A stretch of DNA of 64,000 bases, from the NCBI GenBank assembly GCA_040219025.1, contig JAVJTE010000020.1:1178001-1242000 (forward strand). The letters run 5' to 3'. Shown in pieces: positions 15,422 through 24,715 of the stretch. A model generated the notes under the pieces. That model made no database searches and was not told the DNA's origin. It saw nothing but the letters and a program-made list of their open reading frames with translations. A program made the translations under genes and the position numbers. Numbering within the stretch: position 1 is the first letter of the stretch; every line of letters starts with the position of its first letter. Source of the DNA: HT1-32 sp040219025 (GTDB lineage Bacteria; Pseudomonadota; Alphaproteobacteria; Rhodospirillales; HT1-32).

Positions 15422-17764
15422 TCAGGCTGTTGCCGGTTTCGTTTCCGCCGCCTTGTCACCGGCATCGCGTTTGTCGAGCAACAGCAACAAGGGCGGCAGC
15501 AGCAGGAAGTCGATGATCAGGGCGATGCCGATGGCAATCGCGGTCAGAATTCCGAGTTCCGCATTCACCCGGAAGGACGAGAAGGCGAGGACGGCGAAGC
15601 CTGCAATAAGCACGGCGGTTGTCACCCAGAGCGCGGTGCCGACCGTGCGGAAGCTGTAGCGAACGGCATCTTCCGGGCTGAAACCCCGTTCCCGGCGGGC
15701 ACGGACATATTTCGACAGGATATGTACCGTTGCATCGACGATCAGGCCCAGGCTGGTCGCGGCGATGACCGAGGCGGCCAGCCCCAGTTCACCGACGAAC
15801 AGCCCCCAGATACCGAAGGCCATGGCGGCGGGGGCAAGATTGGGGATCAGGCTGATCAGGCCGATCCGCAGGCTGCGCAGTGCAAAAATCAGGGTGAGCG
15901 AGATCAGCACGAAGGCCAGCCCGGTGCCGATCAGCATCGACCTGATATTCCGGTCAGCGATATAGGCGAACATGATGGCAGAGGACGTACCCTCCGAATA
16001 CATATGCGCCGGGGCATTTGTTTTCAGCCAGTTCTCCGCCCGTTCCGAGACCAGCCGCATTTCCTGACTGGTGACATTGTCGAGGGTGACGGTCAGGCGG
16101 CTGGCCGATTTATCCACATTGATCAGGCTGTTCAGGTCAAGGCCATAGGGCAGGGACATCTCGAACAGCAGCAGATACTGTGCCGCAAGGTCGCGTTCCG
16201 CCGGCAGCCGGTACCAGGCCTGATCGTCGCCATGCATCGACTTGCTCAGCCGCTTCATGGTGTCGGTCATGGTGTTGACGTGGGTGACTTCCGGCTGGCT
16301 GCGGAGCCATTCGCTGAATGCATCGACGGTGACCAGATAATCCGGGTTTGACACACCGCCGGAGTCACCCGACCCCAGCGAGAATTCAATCTGATAAATA
16401 CCGCTCAGATTATCCCGGGCGAAATCGCTGTCGACCCGGAAGGGAATGGAATCGTCAAAATATTCGACAAACCGGTCATCAAGCTGGATCCGGCTGGTCA
16501 TCGAGATCACGACGACGGAGAGAATGCCGATACCGACCAGCATCTTTGTGCGGTGGGTAATGATGAACTCACCCAGCCGTTCAATCACCGGTGTCCGGCC
16601 CGAGCGGTCGACCGCGACACGGCAGGGCAGGATGGCGACCAGTGCCGGCAGGAAGGTCATGGACAGCGCCCAGGCCACGACAACGCCGGCTGCTGACATG
16701 TTGCCGAGATCATGGAAGGGCGGGGCGTCAGAGAAGTTCAGCGACATGAAACCGATGACCGTGGTCAGACTGGTCAGGAAGACCGGCTGTGTATTGACCC
16801 GCAGGCTTTCGGTCAGGGCCTCGTGCCGTCCTGCGCCGCGCCGCATTTCACCGAACATGGTGACCAGGATATGCACGCAGTCGGCAATGGCGATGGTCAG
16901 CACAATGATCGGCGCCATGGCAGAGGGCGGGGTCAGGCGAATGCCCATCCAGCCTGCGAAACCCATGGCCCCCATGGCTGACAGCATGACCACAAGCAGG
17001 GTCGCAAATGTGCCGGTGAACGAGCGCAGGAACAGGAAGACAGCGCAGGCAATGATGCCGAACATCAGCGGGATCAGCAGCTGCATGTCGGCAATGCTGG
17101 CCCGCGGGAAGGCATTGCTGAGCGGGGCGACACCGGTGACGGCAACCCGCAGCTCCGGATGTCCGGCCATGATCTCCGCCGCCATGCCTTCTGCGTGCGT
17201 GACCGCAGCGTCCAGGGCAACAGGGTCGTCAACCGGCAGCTGCAAGGTGATCTGGATGCCGGTTGCCGTTCCATCGTCTGAAATCAGCCGGTTGGCGAGC
17301 GTCGGCTCTGCCTGCACCAGTCGTTCAACCCGGCTGATGTCGGCCGGGGTCAGGCTGAGGGCGTCCTCAACCAGATTTTCGACCACCAGATCGTCCTGTT
17401 GAGCTTCGGTATGCTGGAAATTGGTGATGGAATCGACGCGGATGGAATAGGGGATCTGCCAGGATTCCCCGGTCAGTCTTTCAACCACGTCCAGCCATTC
17501 CGGAGTCAGGATCTGCCCGGATGACGGTTTCAGGACAAACAGGATGTTGTCAGAGCGGGTATAGATCGCCTGCAGCGACTCGAATGACTTGAGCTGCGGA
17601 TTGTCCGCACCGAAGAACGCCCGGTAATCACTGGTGAAACTCAGGAAACGGCCACCTGAAGCAATGGCCAGGATGACAACCAGCGGCAGGATCAGAAAAA
17701 ACCAGCGCCAGCGAATGACAAGCTTTGCCCATGAAACGGCAGGTCCGGGTTTTGCAGCAGCCAT
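15422..17764 (-). CDS. MMPL/RND-family permease
   Basis: A 780-residue inner-membrane RND-superfamily exporter of the two-fold repeated MMPL type: TM1 near 20-40, a large periplasmic domain (about 45-220), five TM helices, TM7 near 405-425, a second periplasmic domain, and five more helices ending at about 765. Typical helices are LLIPLMFGIIACAVFLFL and PIIVLTIAIADCVHILVT. The family exports lipids, hopanoids or hydrophobic compounds. GGAG six bases before the ATG at 17764 decides that start over the ATG at 17776. With the LolA-like and barrel genes downstream it forms a three-compartment export set, probably controlled by the divergent TetR regulator. Confidence 0.88.
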   Translation of the reverse strand: MAAAKPGPAVSWAKLVIRWRWFFLILPLVVILAIASGGRFLSFTSDYRAFFGADNPQLKSFESLQAIYTRSDNILFVLKPSSGQILTPEWLDVVERLTGESWQIPYSIRVDSITNFQHTEAQQDDLVVENLVEDALSLTPADISRVERLVQAEPTLANRLISDDGTATGIQITLQLPVDDPVALDAAVTHAEGMAAEIMAGHPELRVAVTGVAPLSNAFPRASIADMQLLIPLMFGIIACAVFLFLRSFTGTFATLLVVMLSAMGAMGFAGWMGIRLTPPSAMAPIIVLTIAIADCVHILVTMFGEMRRGAGRHEALTESLRVNTQPVFLTSLTTVIGFMSLNFSDAPPFHDLGNMSAAGVVVAWALSMTFLPALVAILPCRVAVDRSGRTPVIERLGEFIITHRTKMLVGIGILSVVVISMTSRIQLDDRFVEYFDDSIPFRVDSDFARDNLSGIYQIEFSLGSGDSGGVSNPDYLVTVDAFSEWLRSQPEVTHVNTMTDTMKRLSKSMHGDDQAWYRLPAERDLAAQYLLLFEMSLPYGLDLNSLINVDKSASRLTVTLDNVTSQEMRLVSERAENWLKTNAPAHMYSEGTSSAIMFAYIADRNIRSMLIGTGLAFVLISLTLIFALRSLRIGLISLIPNLAPAAMAFGIWGLFVGELGLAASVIAATSLGLIVDATVHILSKYVRARRERGFSPEDAVRYSFRTVGTALWVTTAVLIAGFAVLAFSSFRVNAELGILTAIAIGIALIIDFLLLPPLLLLLDKRDAGDKAAETKPATA

Positions 17765-17815
17765 ATCGGTCTCCATTGCAGGGCGCGGCCAGAGTAATGT
17801 CTGGACATATTTTCA

Positions 17816-17840
17816 GGTAAACTGTACGGTGTCGTTTACC
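17816..17840. promoter_or_regulatory. TetR-type operator, site 1
   Basis: A perfect inverted repeat GGTAAAC-N11-GTTTACC. Its 19-base core (17819-17837, AAACTGTACGGTGTCGTTT) aligns without gaps with site 2, exactly 40 bases further on. It lies 52 bases upstream of the permease start. Confidence 0.65.
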
Positions 17841-17858
17841 CTGTTTATTCATATAAGT

Positions 17859-17877
17859 AAACTGGACTGTGCAGTTT
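17859..17877. promoter_or_regulatory. TetR-type operator, site 2
   Basis: The palindrome AAACTG-N7-CAGTTT has the core AAACTGGACTGTGCAGTTT, matching site 1 at 14 of 19 positions including AAACTG, AC, GTG and GTTT. It lies 69 bases upstream of the tetR start and 95 bases upstream of the permease start. Confidence 0.65.
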
Positions 17878-17945
17878 TTTTTGGAGATTTTTTTGAACAG
17901 TCATGACTCATCCTCGTGCCGGCATTGTCTGCAGTTGAGAAAATC

Positions 17946-18554
17946 ATGGTGAAGCTGACCAGAAGTGAGCAGAAGCATCAGGATATTGTCGCTGCCGCAC
18001 ATGACATTTTTCTGAAAAAGGGATTCAGCGCCGCCGGAATGGACGAGATTGCCGAGGCTGCCGGGGTGTCGAAACGTACGGTCTACAGCCATTTCGGCTC
18101 CAAGGAGGACATGTTCGTTGCGCTGCTGGAACGCAAATGTGCAGCGACGCGGGAGAATTTTGTCAGCAGCGCCGACGAGACAGCCCCCGTTGACGAGACG
18201 CTGGAGGCATTCGGGCGGGATTTTCTGGCGATGATCTTTCAGGATGAATCCCTGAAGATGTTCCGCATTCTGGCCGCCGAGGCGGACAATTTCCCGGATA
18301 TTGGCCGCCGGTTTTTCGAGAGCGGGCCGGAGCAGTCCACCGCCGCCGTCGCCCGCTATCTTGACGGGCAGAAGGCACTGGGCGTCATTAATGTCGGAAA
18401 TGCGTTCGAGGCGGCCGGGACATTGATGTCGGCGATGATGAACAAGCGGCTGATCGCCTGTCTGCTGAAGGCAGCACCAATCCCGACGGCGGAAGAGCAG
18501 AACGAGATCGTCTGCCGGACGGTCGCGATGTTTCTTGATGGTGTACGCTGCTAG
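17946..18554 (+). CDS. TetR/AcrR-family transcriptional regulator
   Basis: A 202-residue regulator with an N-terminal TetR helix-turn-helix (about 8-58; IVAAAHDIFLKKGFSAAGMD, then IAEAAGVSKRTVYSHFGSKE) and a ligand-binding C-terminal domain containing two closely spaced segments typical of AcrR-like repressors. The ATG at 17946 starts directly before the DNA-binding domain; an in-frame GTG at 17916 would add ten residues. It is divergent from the MMPL permease, with two matching palindromes between them, so it probably represses the exporter operon and itself. The ligand is unknown, presumably a hydrophobic cargo of the exporter. Confidence 0.9.
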   Translation: MVKLTRSEQKHQDIVAAAHDIFLKKGFSAAGMDEIAEAAGVSKRTVYSHFGSKEDMFVALLERKCAATRENFVSSADETAPVDETLEAFGRDFLAMIFQDESLKMFRILAAEADNFPDIGRRFFESGPEQSTAAVARYLDGQKALGVINVGNAFEAAGTLMSAMMNKRLIACLLKAAPIPTAEEQNEIVCRTVAMFLDGVRC

Positions 18555-18753
18555 CAGGGCGGATGCTGTCCTGCCGGTGCGGCGATTTCGAATCAGTCAG
18601 GACCCTGTCAGCGTGCGGGCTCGTGACCGGGCCGGTGAGAGGCATAAACTGGTTCCGATTCGCCACCGGAAACCGTAAAATCGACGCGATAATCCGCCAA
18701 TTTGGCATTAACCGCTTTCCCTTCCGAGCCTGAGGCAGTATCAACCCGCCGCC

Positions 18754-21700
18754 ATGCCAAAACGTACCGATATCCAATCTATTCTCATCATTGGCGCCGG
18801 ACCGATCATTATTGGTCAGGCGTGCGAGTTCGACTATTCCGGCGCGCAGGCCTGCAAAGCGCTTCGCGAGGAGGGCTACCGGGTTATCCTGGTGAACTCC
18901 AATCCGGCGACGATCATGACCGACCCGGGTCTTGCCGATCGCACCTATGTCGAGCCGATCACTCCCGAAATCCTGACCAAGATCATTGCGGCGGAACGCC
19001 CCGATGCCCTGCTGCCGACGATGGGCGGACAGACCGCGCTGAATGCGGCACTGGCGCTGGCTGATCTCGGTGTTCTGGAGAAATACAATGTCGAGCTGAT
19101 CGGTGCCCGCCGGGAAGCCATCGAGATGGCGGAAGACCGCGAGAAGTTCCGTGAAGCGATGGAGCGGATCGGTCTGGAAAGCCCGCGCGGCCGGCTTTGC
19201 AAGTCGATGGCGGAGGCCATGGAAGCGCTTGATGATACCGGGCTTCCGGCCATCATCCGGCCGAGCTTCACACTTGGTGGCACGGGCGGCGGTATCGCCT
19301 ATAACCGTGAAGAGTTCGAAAAAATCGTACGTGGCGGCCTTGATGCCTCACCAGTGACCGAAGTGCTGGTTGAAGAGAGCGTCATCGGCTGGAAAGAATT
19401 CGAGATGGAGGTCGTGCGCGATAGCGCCGACAACTGCATCATCGTCTGCTCGATTGAGAATGTTGATCCGATGGGCATCCATACCGGTGACTCGATTACG
19501 GTCGCACCGGCGCTGACCCTGACGGATAAAGAATACCAGATCATGCGCAATGCCTCGATTGCGGTGCTGCGCGAGATCGGTGTCGATACCGGCGGCTCGA
19601 ACGTTCAGTTCGCGGTTGATCCGCGCACCGGGCGGCTGATCATCATTGAAATGAATCCGCGGGTTTCGCGCTCCAGTGCACTGGCCTCCAAGGCGACCGG
19701 TTTTCCGATTGCCAAGATCGCGGCCAAGCTGGCGGTTGGCTATACACTGGATGAACTCGACAACGATATCACGGGTGTGACCCCGGCCAGCTTCGAGCCG
19801 ACGATTGATTATGTCGTAACCAAGATTCCGCGCTTCACCTTTGAAAAATTCCCCGGTGCCGAGGCGCTGCTCACCACATCGATGAAGTCGGTGGGCGAGG
19901 CGATGTCGATCGGGCGGACCTTTGCCGAAAGTCTGCAGAAGGGGCTGCGCTCGCTCGAAACCGATCTGACGGGCCTCGACGAGATTGTCATTCCGGATGC
20001 CGAAACCGATCCCAACGCGGTCCGTGCCGCCCTGTCGAAACCGAGCCCTGACCGGCTGCTGGTGATTGCCCAGGCTGTCCGGCACGGCATGACGGTTGAT
20101 GAAATTGCCGCGGCCTGCCTGTTCGAGCCCTGGTTCATCCGCCAGATCGCTGATCTGGTCGCGGTCGAGGAAGACGTGCGGGCGAACGGCCTGCCATCCG
20201 ACGCCCCGACGATGCTGTGGCTCAAAAGCCAGGGTTTCTCGGACGAACGGCTGGCAAAGCTGGCCGGCGTTTCGGTCAAGCAGGTGCGTAACCGTCGTCG
20301 GCTGCTGGATGTGCACCCGGTGTACAAGCGGATCGATACCTGTGCGGCGGAATTCGCGTCACAGACACCCTATATGTATTCGACCTATGCCGGTGACGGC
20401 TTCGACCCGGCGGAAGACGAATCAGAGCCGACAGATCGCGAGAAGATCATCATCCTCGGTGGCGGCCCGAACCGGATCGGTCAGGGGATCGAGTTCGATT
20501 ACTGCTGTGTTCATGCGGTCTATGCGCTGCAGGAAGCGGGATACGAGACCATCATGGTCAACTGTAACCCGGAGACGGTTTCCACCGATTACGACACCGC
20601 TGACCGACTGTATTTCGAGCCGCTGACGGACGAGGATGTCATCGAGCTGGTCCGCAAGGAACAGTCCCGTGGCGTGGTCAAGGGGCTCATTGTCCAGTTT
20701 GGTGGCCAGACGCCGCTGAAGCTGGCCCGCGATCTGGAAAAAGCGGATATTCCTATTCTGGGCACCTCCCCCGATACCATTGACCTGGCGGAAGACCGCG
20801 AGCGCTTTCAGCAGCTGTTGCAGAAACTGCGCCTGCGCCAGCCGCATAACGGGCTTGCTGTCAGCATTGACGAGGCGGTTGCCGTGGCCGCTGACGTTGG
20901 CTATCCCGTGGTTATCCGGCCGTCCTATGTGCTGGGTGGGCGGGCAATGGAAATCGTCCATGACGAGACGGCCTTGCGCCGCTACATGAAATCGGCAGTC
21001 ACCGTGTCGGGCAAGTCACCGATTCTGATCGACAGTTTCCTGCAGGATGCCATCGAGATCGATGTCGATGCGCTCTGTGATGGCGAGCAGGTTCATGTCG
21101 CCGGCATCATGCAGCATATCGAGGAAGCCGGTATTCATTCCGGCGACAGCGCCTGCTCCCTGCCGCCTTATTCGCTGGATGATGAGATCCTTGCGGAAAT
21201 CCGCAAGCAGACGGAAGCGCTGGCGTTTGGTCTTGGCGTGGTCGGCCTGATGAATGTGCAGTTCGCGGTCAAGGGCCGGGATATTTACATTCTGGAAGTC
21301 AATCCGCGGGCCAGCCGCACGGTGCCCTTCGTTGCCAAGGCGACGGGCGTGCCGATCGCAAAGCTTGCCGCACGGGTGATGGCCGGTGAAAAGCTGGCGA
21401 GCTTTAATCTGCCAACCGAAGGCCCGGGCCATATGGCAGTGAAGGAAGCAGTCTTCCCGTTCAAGCGTTTCCCCGGCGTCGACATCATTCTTGGCCCGGA
21501 AATGAAATCCACCGGCGAAGTGATGGGCATTGACGAAGATTTCGGGCACGCCTTCCTGAAAAGCCAGATCGGCGCAGGCATGAGCCTGCCCGACAAGGGA
21601 ACTGTCTTCGTTTCGGTCAAGGACCGCGACAAGGCGCCGATGGCAGAGCTGTGCAAACGGCTGATCGATATGGGCTTTGGCCTGATGGCGACCAGCGGCA

Positions 21701-21999
21701 CGGCGACCTATCTGTCGGATCAGGGGCTGCCGGTGAAGAAGGTCAACAAGGTGCTGGAGGGTCGGCCGCACTGTGTCGACGAATTGCTGTCGGGCAAGAT
21801 CCAGCTGGTTATCAACACGACCGAAGGTGCCCAGGCGATTGCCGATAGCCGCTCAATCCGCGAAACAGCGCTGATTCACAACGTTCCGCACTATACAACC
21901 GTGGCCGGTGCCCGCGCGGCGGTTGAGGCAATTACGGCTTTGCAGGGCGGTAACCTTGCAGTGAAACCCCTCCAGGACTATTTTACCGTCTCATTCTGA
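18754..21999 (+). CDS. carB: Carbamoyl-phosphate synthase large subunit
   Basis: Makes carbamoyl phosphate from bicarbonate, two ATP and ammonia from CarA. The 1081 residues match the usual length and show the duplicated ATP-grasp structure: carboxyphosphate half (1-about 405, motifs IIGAGPIIIGQACEFDYSG and EMNPRVSRSSALASKATG), oligomerisation domain, carbamoyl-phosphate half (about 554-940, IILGGGPNRIGQGIEFDYC and EVNPRASRTVPFVAKATG), and a C-terminal MGS-like allosteric domain (about 941-1081). The upstream gap of 199 bases contains no recognisable element. greA follows in the same direction after 80 bases. Confidence 0.98.
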   Translation: MPKRTDIQSILIIGAGPIIIGQACEFDYSGAQACKALREEGYRVILVNSNPATIMTDPGLADRTYVEPITPEILTKIIAAERPDALLPTMGGQTALNAALALADLGVLEKYNVELIGARREAIEMAEDREKFREAMERIGLESPRGRLCKSMAEAMEALDDTGLPAIIRPSFTLGGTGGGIAYNREEFEKIVRGGLDASPVTEVLVEESVIGWKEFEMEVVRDSADNCIIVCSIENVDPMGIHTGDSITVAPALTLTDKEYQIMRNASIAVLREIGVDTGGSNVQFAVDPRTGRLIIIEMNPRVSRSSALASKATGFPIAKIAAKLAVGYTLDELDNDITGVTPASFEPTIDYVVTKIPRFTFEKFPGAEALLTTSMKSVGEAMSIGRTFAESLQKGLRSLETDLTGLDEIVIPDAETDPNAVRAALSKPSPDRLLVIAQAVRHGMTVDEIAAACLFEPWFIRQIADLVAVEEDVRANGLPSDAPTMLWLKSQGFSDERLAKLAGVSVKQVRNRRRLLDVHPVYKRIDTCAAEFASQTPYMYSTYAGDGFDPAEDESEPTDREKIIILGGGPNRIGQGIEFDYCCVHAVYALQEAGYETIMVNCNPETVSTDYDTADRLYFEPLTDEDVIELVRKEQSRGVVKGLIVQFGGQTPLKLARDLEKADIPILGTSPDTIDLAEDRERFQQLLQKLRLRQPHNGLAVSIDEAVAVAADVGYPVVIRPSYVLGGRAMEIVHDETALRRYMKSAVTVSGKSPILIDSFLQDAIEIDVDALCDGEQVHVAGIMQHIEEAGIHSGDSACSLPPYSLDDEILAEIRKQTEALAFGLGVVGLMNVQFAVKGRDIYILEVNPRASRTVPFVAKATGVPIAKLAARVMAGEKLASFNLPTEGPGHMAVKEAVFPFKRFPGVDIILGPEMKSTGEVMGIDEDFGHAFLKSQIGAGMSLPDKGTVFVSVKDRDKAPMAELCKRLIDMGFGLMATSGTATYLSDQGLPVKKVNKVLEGRPHCVDELLSGKIQLVINTTEGAQAIADSRSIRETALIHNVPHYTTVAGARAAVEAITALQGGNLAVKPLQDYFTVSF

Positions 22000-22079
22000 T
22001 TGAGCTTCGTCCGAATAGCGGTTGAAAAATCGCGCCGGGCGTCGTTTCATTTTATGGTCACGAAAAACGGAAAGACGCG

Positions 22080-22553
22080 ATGGATAAGTATCCAATGACC
22101 GCGGACGGGCTGAAACGCCTGGAAAATGAACTGCGGACTCTGAAAATGGAAGAACGCCCGGCGGTCATCCGGGCTATTGCAACGGCACGCGAACACGGTG
22201 ATCTCTCCGAGAACGCCGAATATCATGCTGCGCGTGAACGGCAGAGCTTTATTGAAGGCCGTGTTGCGGAACTTGAATCGCTGATTTCCTATGCGGAGGT
22301 CATTGATCCGTCGAAGCTGTCCGGCGACACCGTCAAATTTGGCGCGACTGTCGAGCTGTATGACGAAGATGCTGATGAAGATGTCACCTATCAGATTGTC
22401 GGCAGCCACGAGGCGGATATTGCGGAAGGGCGTCTGTCCATCACGTCGCCGCTGGCCCGTGGCCTGATCGGCCGCGAAGTCGGCGACAGTGTCGAGGTCA
22501 GCGCACCGGGTGGCGCCAAGTCCTATGAGATCAGCAAGATCAGATACGTTTGA
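22080..22553 (+). CDS. greA: Transcription elongation factor GreA
   Basis: A 157-residue factor that reactivates backtracked RNA polymerase by stimulating transcript cleavage. The N-terminal coiled coil carries the conserved acidic tip in ATAREHGDLSENAEYHAARE, and the C-terminal FKBP-like domain ends with SPLARGLIGREVGDSVEVSAPGG. GGAAAG lies a few bases before the ATG. The carB-greA order is common in proteobacteria. Confidence 0.97.
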   Translation: MDKYPMTADGLKRLENELRTLKMEERPAVIRAIATAREHGDLSENAEYHAARERQSFIEGRVAELESLISYAEVIDPSKLSGDTVKFGATVELYDEDADEDVTYQIVGSHEADIAEGRLSITSPLARGLIGREVGDSVEVSAPGGAKSYEISKIRYV

Positions 22554-22561
22554 TCTTGTTT

Positions 22562-22587
22562 CTGCCGGCGGGCCTGCCCGCCGGCAG
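22562..22587 (+). terminator. Strong GC hairpin after greA
   Basis: Perfect 12-bp arms CTGCCGGCGGGC and GCCCGCCGGCAG have only CT between them (effective loop four to six). It begins nine bases after the greA stop. No U-tract follows, so it may be a Rho-independent-like or stabilising 3' hairpin between greA and ppk2. Confidence 0.5.
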
Positions 22588-22619
22588 TGATGACAGGGTA
22601 ACGCCGAGGGAGGTCCATA

Positions 22620-23576
22620 GTGACCAGTACCAGAGATGACGACCCGGACATTCAATCGCCAGCCGAGGCGGCCCTTGAGGCGCTGACACCGGACCCGGAA
22701 ACCGGTGTGCTGATGCCGCAGCCGCAACCGCATCGCCGGACACGTACGAAACCGGACGCCGATACCATTCGTCATGCATTCGAGTCGGGTGAATATCCCT
22801 ATGCTGGCCGGATGGGCCGCAAGACCTATGAAAAGCAGAAGACCAGATTGCAGGTCGAGTTGCTGAAGGTTCAGCGCTGGGCGCAGGATACCTCGCAACG
22901 CATTGTCGTGCTGTTTGAAGGCCGTGATGCCGCGGGCAAGGGCGGTGCGATCAAGCGTTTCATGGAGCATATGAACCCCCGCTATGCCCGTGTCGTCGCC
23001 CTGACCAAGCCGTCAGAAGAAGAACGTACCCAGTGGTATTTCCAGCGTTATGTCCGGCATTTGCCGCATGCCGGTGAAATGGTGCTGTTTGACCGGTCCT
23101 GGTATAACCGGGCCGGGGTCGAGCGGGTGATGGGGTTCTGCTCGCCTTCGGAATATCTCGAATTCATGCGGCAATGCCCGCAGTTTGAACAGATGCTGGT
23201 GCGGTCCGGAATTATTCTCTTCAAGTTCTGGTTTTCGGTGACACAGGATGAGCAGCTCAAGCGGTTCAGGGCCCGTGAAACCGATCCGCTGAAAACCTGG
23301 AAGCTGTCACCCATCGATCTGGCGTCACTCGACAAATGGCAGGAATATACCGAGGCCAAGGAAGCCATGTTCTTCCATACGGATACCGCCGATGCGCCCT
23401 GGACCGTGGTCAAATCGGACGACAAGAAACGCGCCCGGCTGAACTGCATGCGCCATTTCCTGCATGAACTGCCCTATCACGGCAAGGACCCGTCGGTTCT
23501 CGGCAATGTTGACCCCCTGATTGTCGGCCCCAGCGCCCACGTTATCAGCGGCAATGGCGGTATCCCCGGTAACTAG
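22620..23576 (+). CDS. ppk2: Polyphosphate kinase 2 family protein
   Basis: A 318-residue PPK2 enzyme, which uses polyphosphate to phosphorylate nucleotides (or the reverse). The family core follows a proline-rich N-terminal tail of about 65 residues: RMGRKTYEKQKTRLQVELLK, Walker A FEGRDAAGKGGA (99-110), the lid region LTKPSEEERTQWYFQRY, and Walker B FDRSWYNR (157-164). A single domain of this length with these motifs fits the class I type preferring nucleoside diphosphates; specificity is not certain. The GTG start is preceded by GGGAGG with good spacing. Confidence 0.93.
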   Translation: MTSTRDDDPDIQSPAEAALEALTPDPETGVLMPQPQPHRRTRTKPDADTIRHAFESGEYPYAGRMGRKTYEKQKTRLQVELLKVQRWAQDTSQRIVVLFEGRDAAGKGGAIKRFMEHMNPRYARVVALTKPSEEERTQWYFQRYVRHLPHAGEMVLFDRSWYNRAGVERVMGFCSPSEYLEFMRQCPQFEQMLVRSGIILFKFWFSVTQDEQLKRFRARETDPLKTWKLSPIDLASLDKWQEYTEAKEAMFFHTDTADAPWTVVKSDDKKRARLNCMRHFLHELPYHGKDPSVLGNVDPLIVGPSAHVISGNGGIPGN

Positions 23577-23708
23577 CGTCTCCGCCCCGGATCCGGCGTC
23601 ATCCGGACAACCCGGTGCTCGGGTCTACACGGGGCCATAACGTTTCCTTGATTTGCTGTCATCATGCACCCCACGTACATAAACAGGTGGAAAAAGCAGG
23701 AGCAGATT

Positions 23709-24698
23709 ATGCTGATCAAAAAACGCAGAAGTTGGGAAATGCCGGAGAGCCAGGCGACGTCTGAAAGCCTGTTTCATGACCGCCGCCGACTGGTGAAAAC
23801 CCTTGCGACCGGGCCGATACTGGCTTCCGGTGCTGCGGCCTTGCTGGCCGGCTGTGATTCGGGTGAGGCTGTTGCCACCGAAATCGAAGTTGACCCGACA
23901 GCAGACATGTACCCGGTACCGCGTAATCTGGCCTTCCGGCTGGATCGCGAGATCACCGACGAGAAGCTGGCCACCACCTACAATAATTTTTACGAATTCG
24001 GCACCTCGAAGAATATCTGGGTTCAGGCGCAGGCGCTGCCGCTGCGCCCGTGGGAAGTGACCATCGACGGTATGGTCGACAAGGAAATGACGCTGGGTTT
24101 TGATGATCTGATCAAGAAGATGCAGCTGGAAGAGCGGCTCTATCGCCATCGCTGTGTCGAGGCCTGGTCGATGGCGGTGCCCTGGTCAGGCTTCACCATG
24201 AAGCAGCTTGTTGCACTGGCCAGCCCGAAATCCGGTGCGAAATATGTCAAGATGACCACCTTCCAGGACCCCAAGGTAGCTCCCGGCCAGAACTATTTCT
24301 TCCAGCCCTGGCCCTATGTGGAAGGTCTGACCATTGAAGAGGCACAGAACGACCTGACCTTCATCGCAACCGGTCTCTATGGCAAGCCGATTCCGAAGCA
24401 GAACGGAGCACCGCTGCGGCTGGTCACCCCGTGGAAGTATGGTTTCAAGAGCGTGAAGTCGATTGTCCGCTTTACCTTTACGGATGTGCAGCCGGTCTCG
24501 TTCTGGGAGACATTGCAGGATAAGGAATACGGTTTCTACGCCAATGTGAATCCGGAGTTCAGCCATCCGCGCTGGAGCCAGGCAACTGAACAGGTGCTGG
24601 GCCAGGACGGCCGGGTGCCGACGAAACTGTATAACGGCTACACCGAGCAGGTTGCCCATATGTATCCGTCAACCGAGGACCGGAAGTACTTCTACTGA
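23709..24698 (+). CDS. msrP: Protein-methionine-sulfoxide reductase catalytic subunit
   Basis: A periplasmic molybdoenzyme that repairs oxidised methionine in envelope proteins. From the ATG at 23709 (GGAG six bases upstream) the 329-residue protein has a Tat signal (DRRRLVKTLATGP at 24-36), a hydrophobic stretch, then the sulfite-oxidase-fold domain with the molybdopterin-coordinating Cys in YRHRCVEAWSM (C149). Closing motifs GFYANVNPEFSHPRWSQATE match MsrP (YedY). The membrane haem partner MsrQ, normally adjacent, is not here; the next gene is an S4 protein on the opposite strand. Confidence 0.94.
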   Translation: MLIKKRRSWEMPESQATSESLFHDRRRLVKTLATGPILASGAAALLAGCDSGEAVATEIEVDPTADMYPVPRNLAFRLDREITDEKLATTYNNFYEFGTSKNIWVQAQALPLRPWEVTIDGMVDKEMTLGFDDLIKKMQLEERLYRHRCVEAWSMAVPWSGFTMKQLVALASPKSGAKYVKMTTFQDPKVAPGQNYFFQPWPYVEGLTIEEAQNDLTFIATGLYGKPIPKQNGAPLRLVTPWKYGFKSVKSIVRFTFTDVQPVSFWETLQDKEYGFYANVNPEFSHPRWSQATEQVLGQDGRVPTKLYNGYTEQVAHMYPSTEDRKYFY

Positions 24699-24715
24699 TC
24701 TGAGAGGGCAGGCAA

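Noticed and set aside
22562..22587. The strong hairpin after greA as a new regulatory RNA
   Set aside because: It lies directly after a stop codon and before an independent Shine-Dalgarno; a transcript end or 3' stabiliser is the simpler reading.
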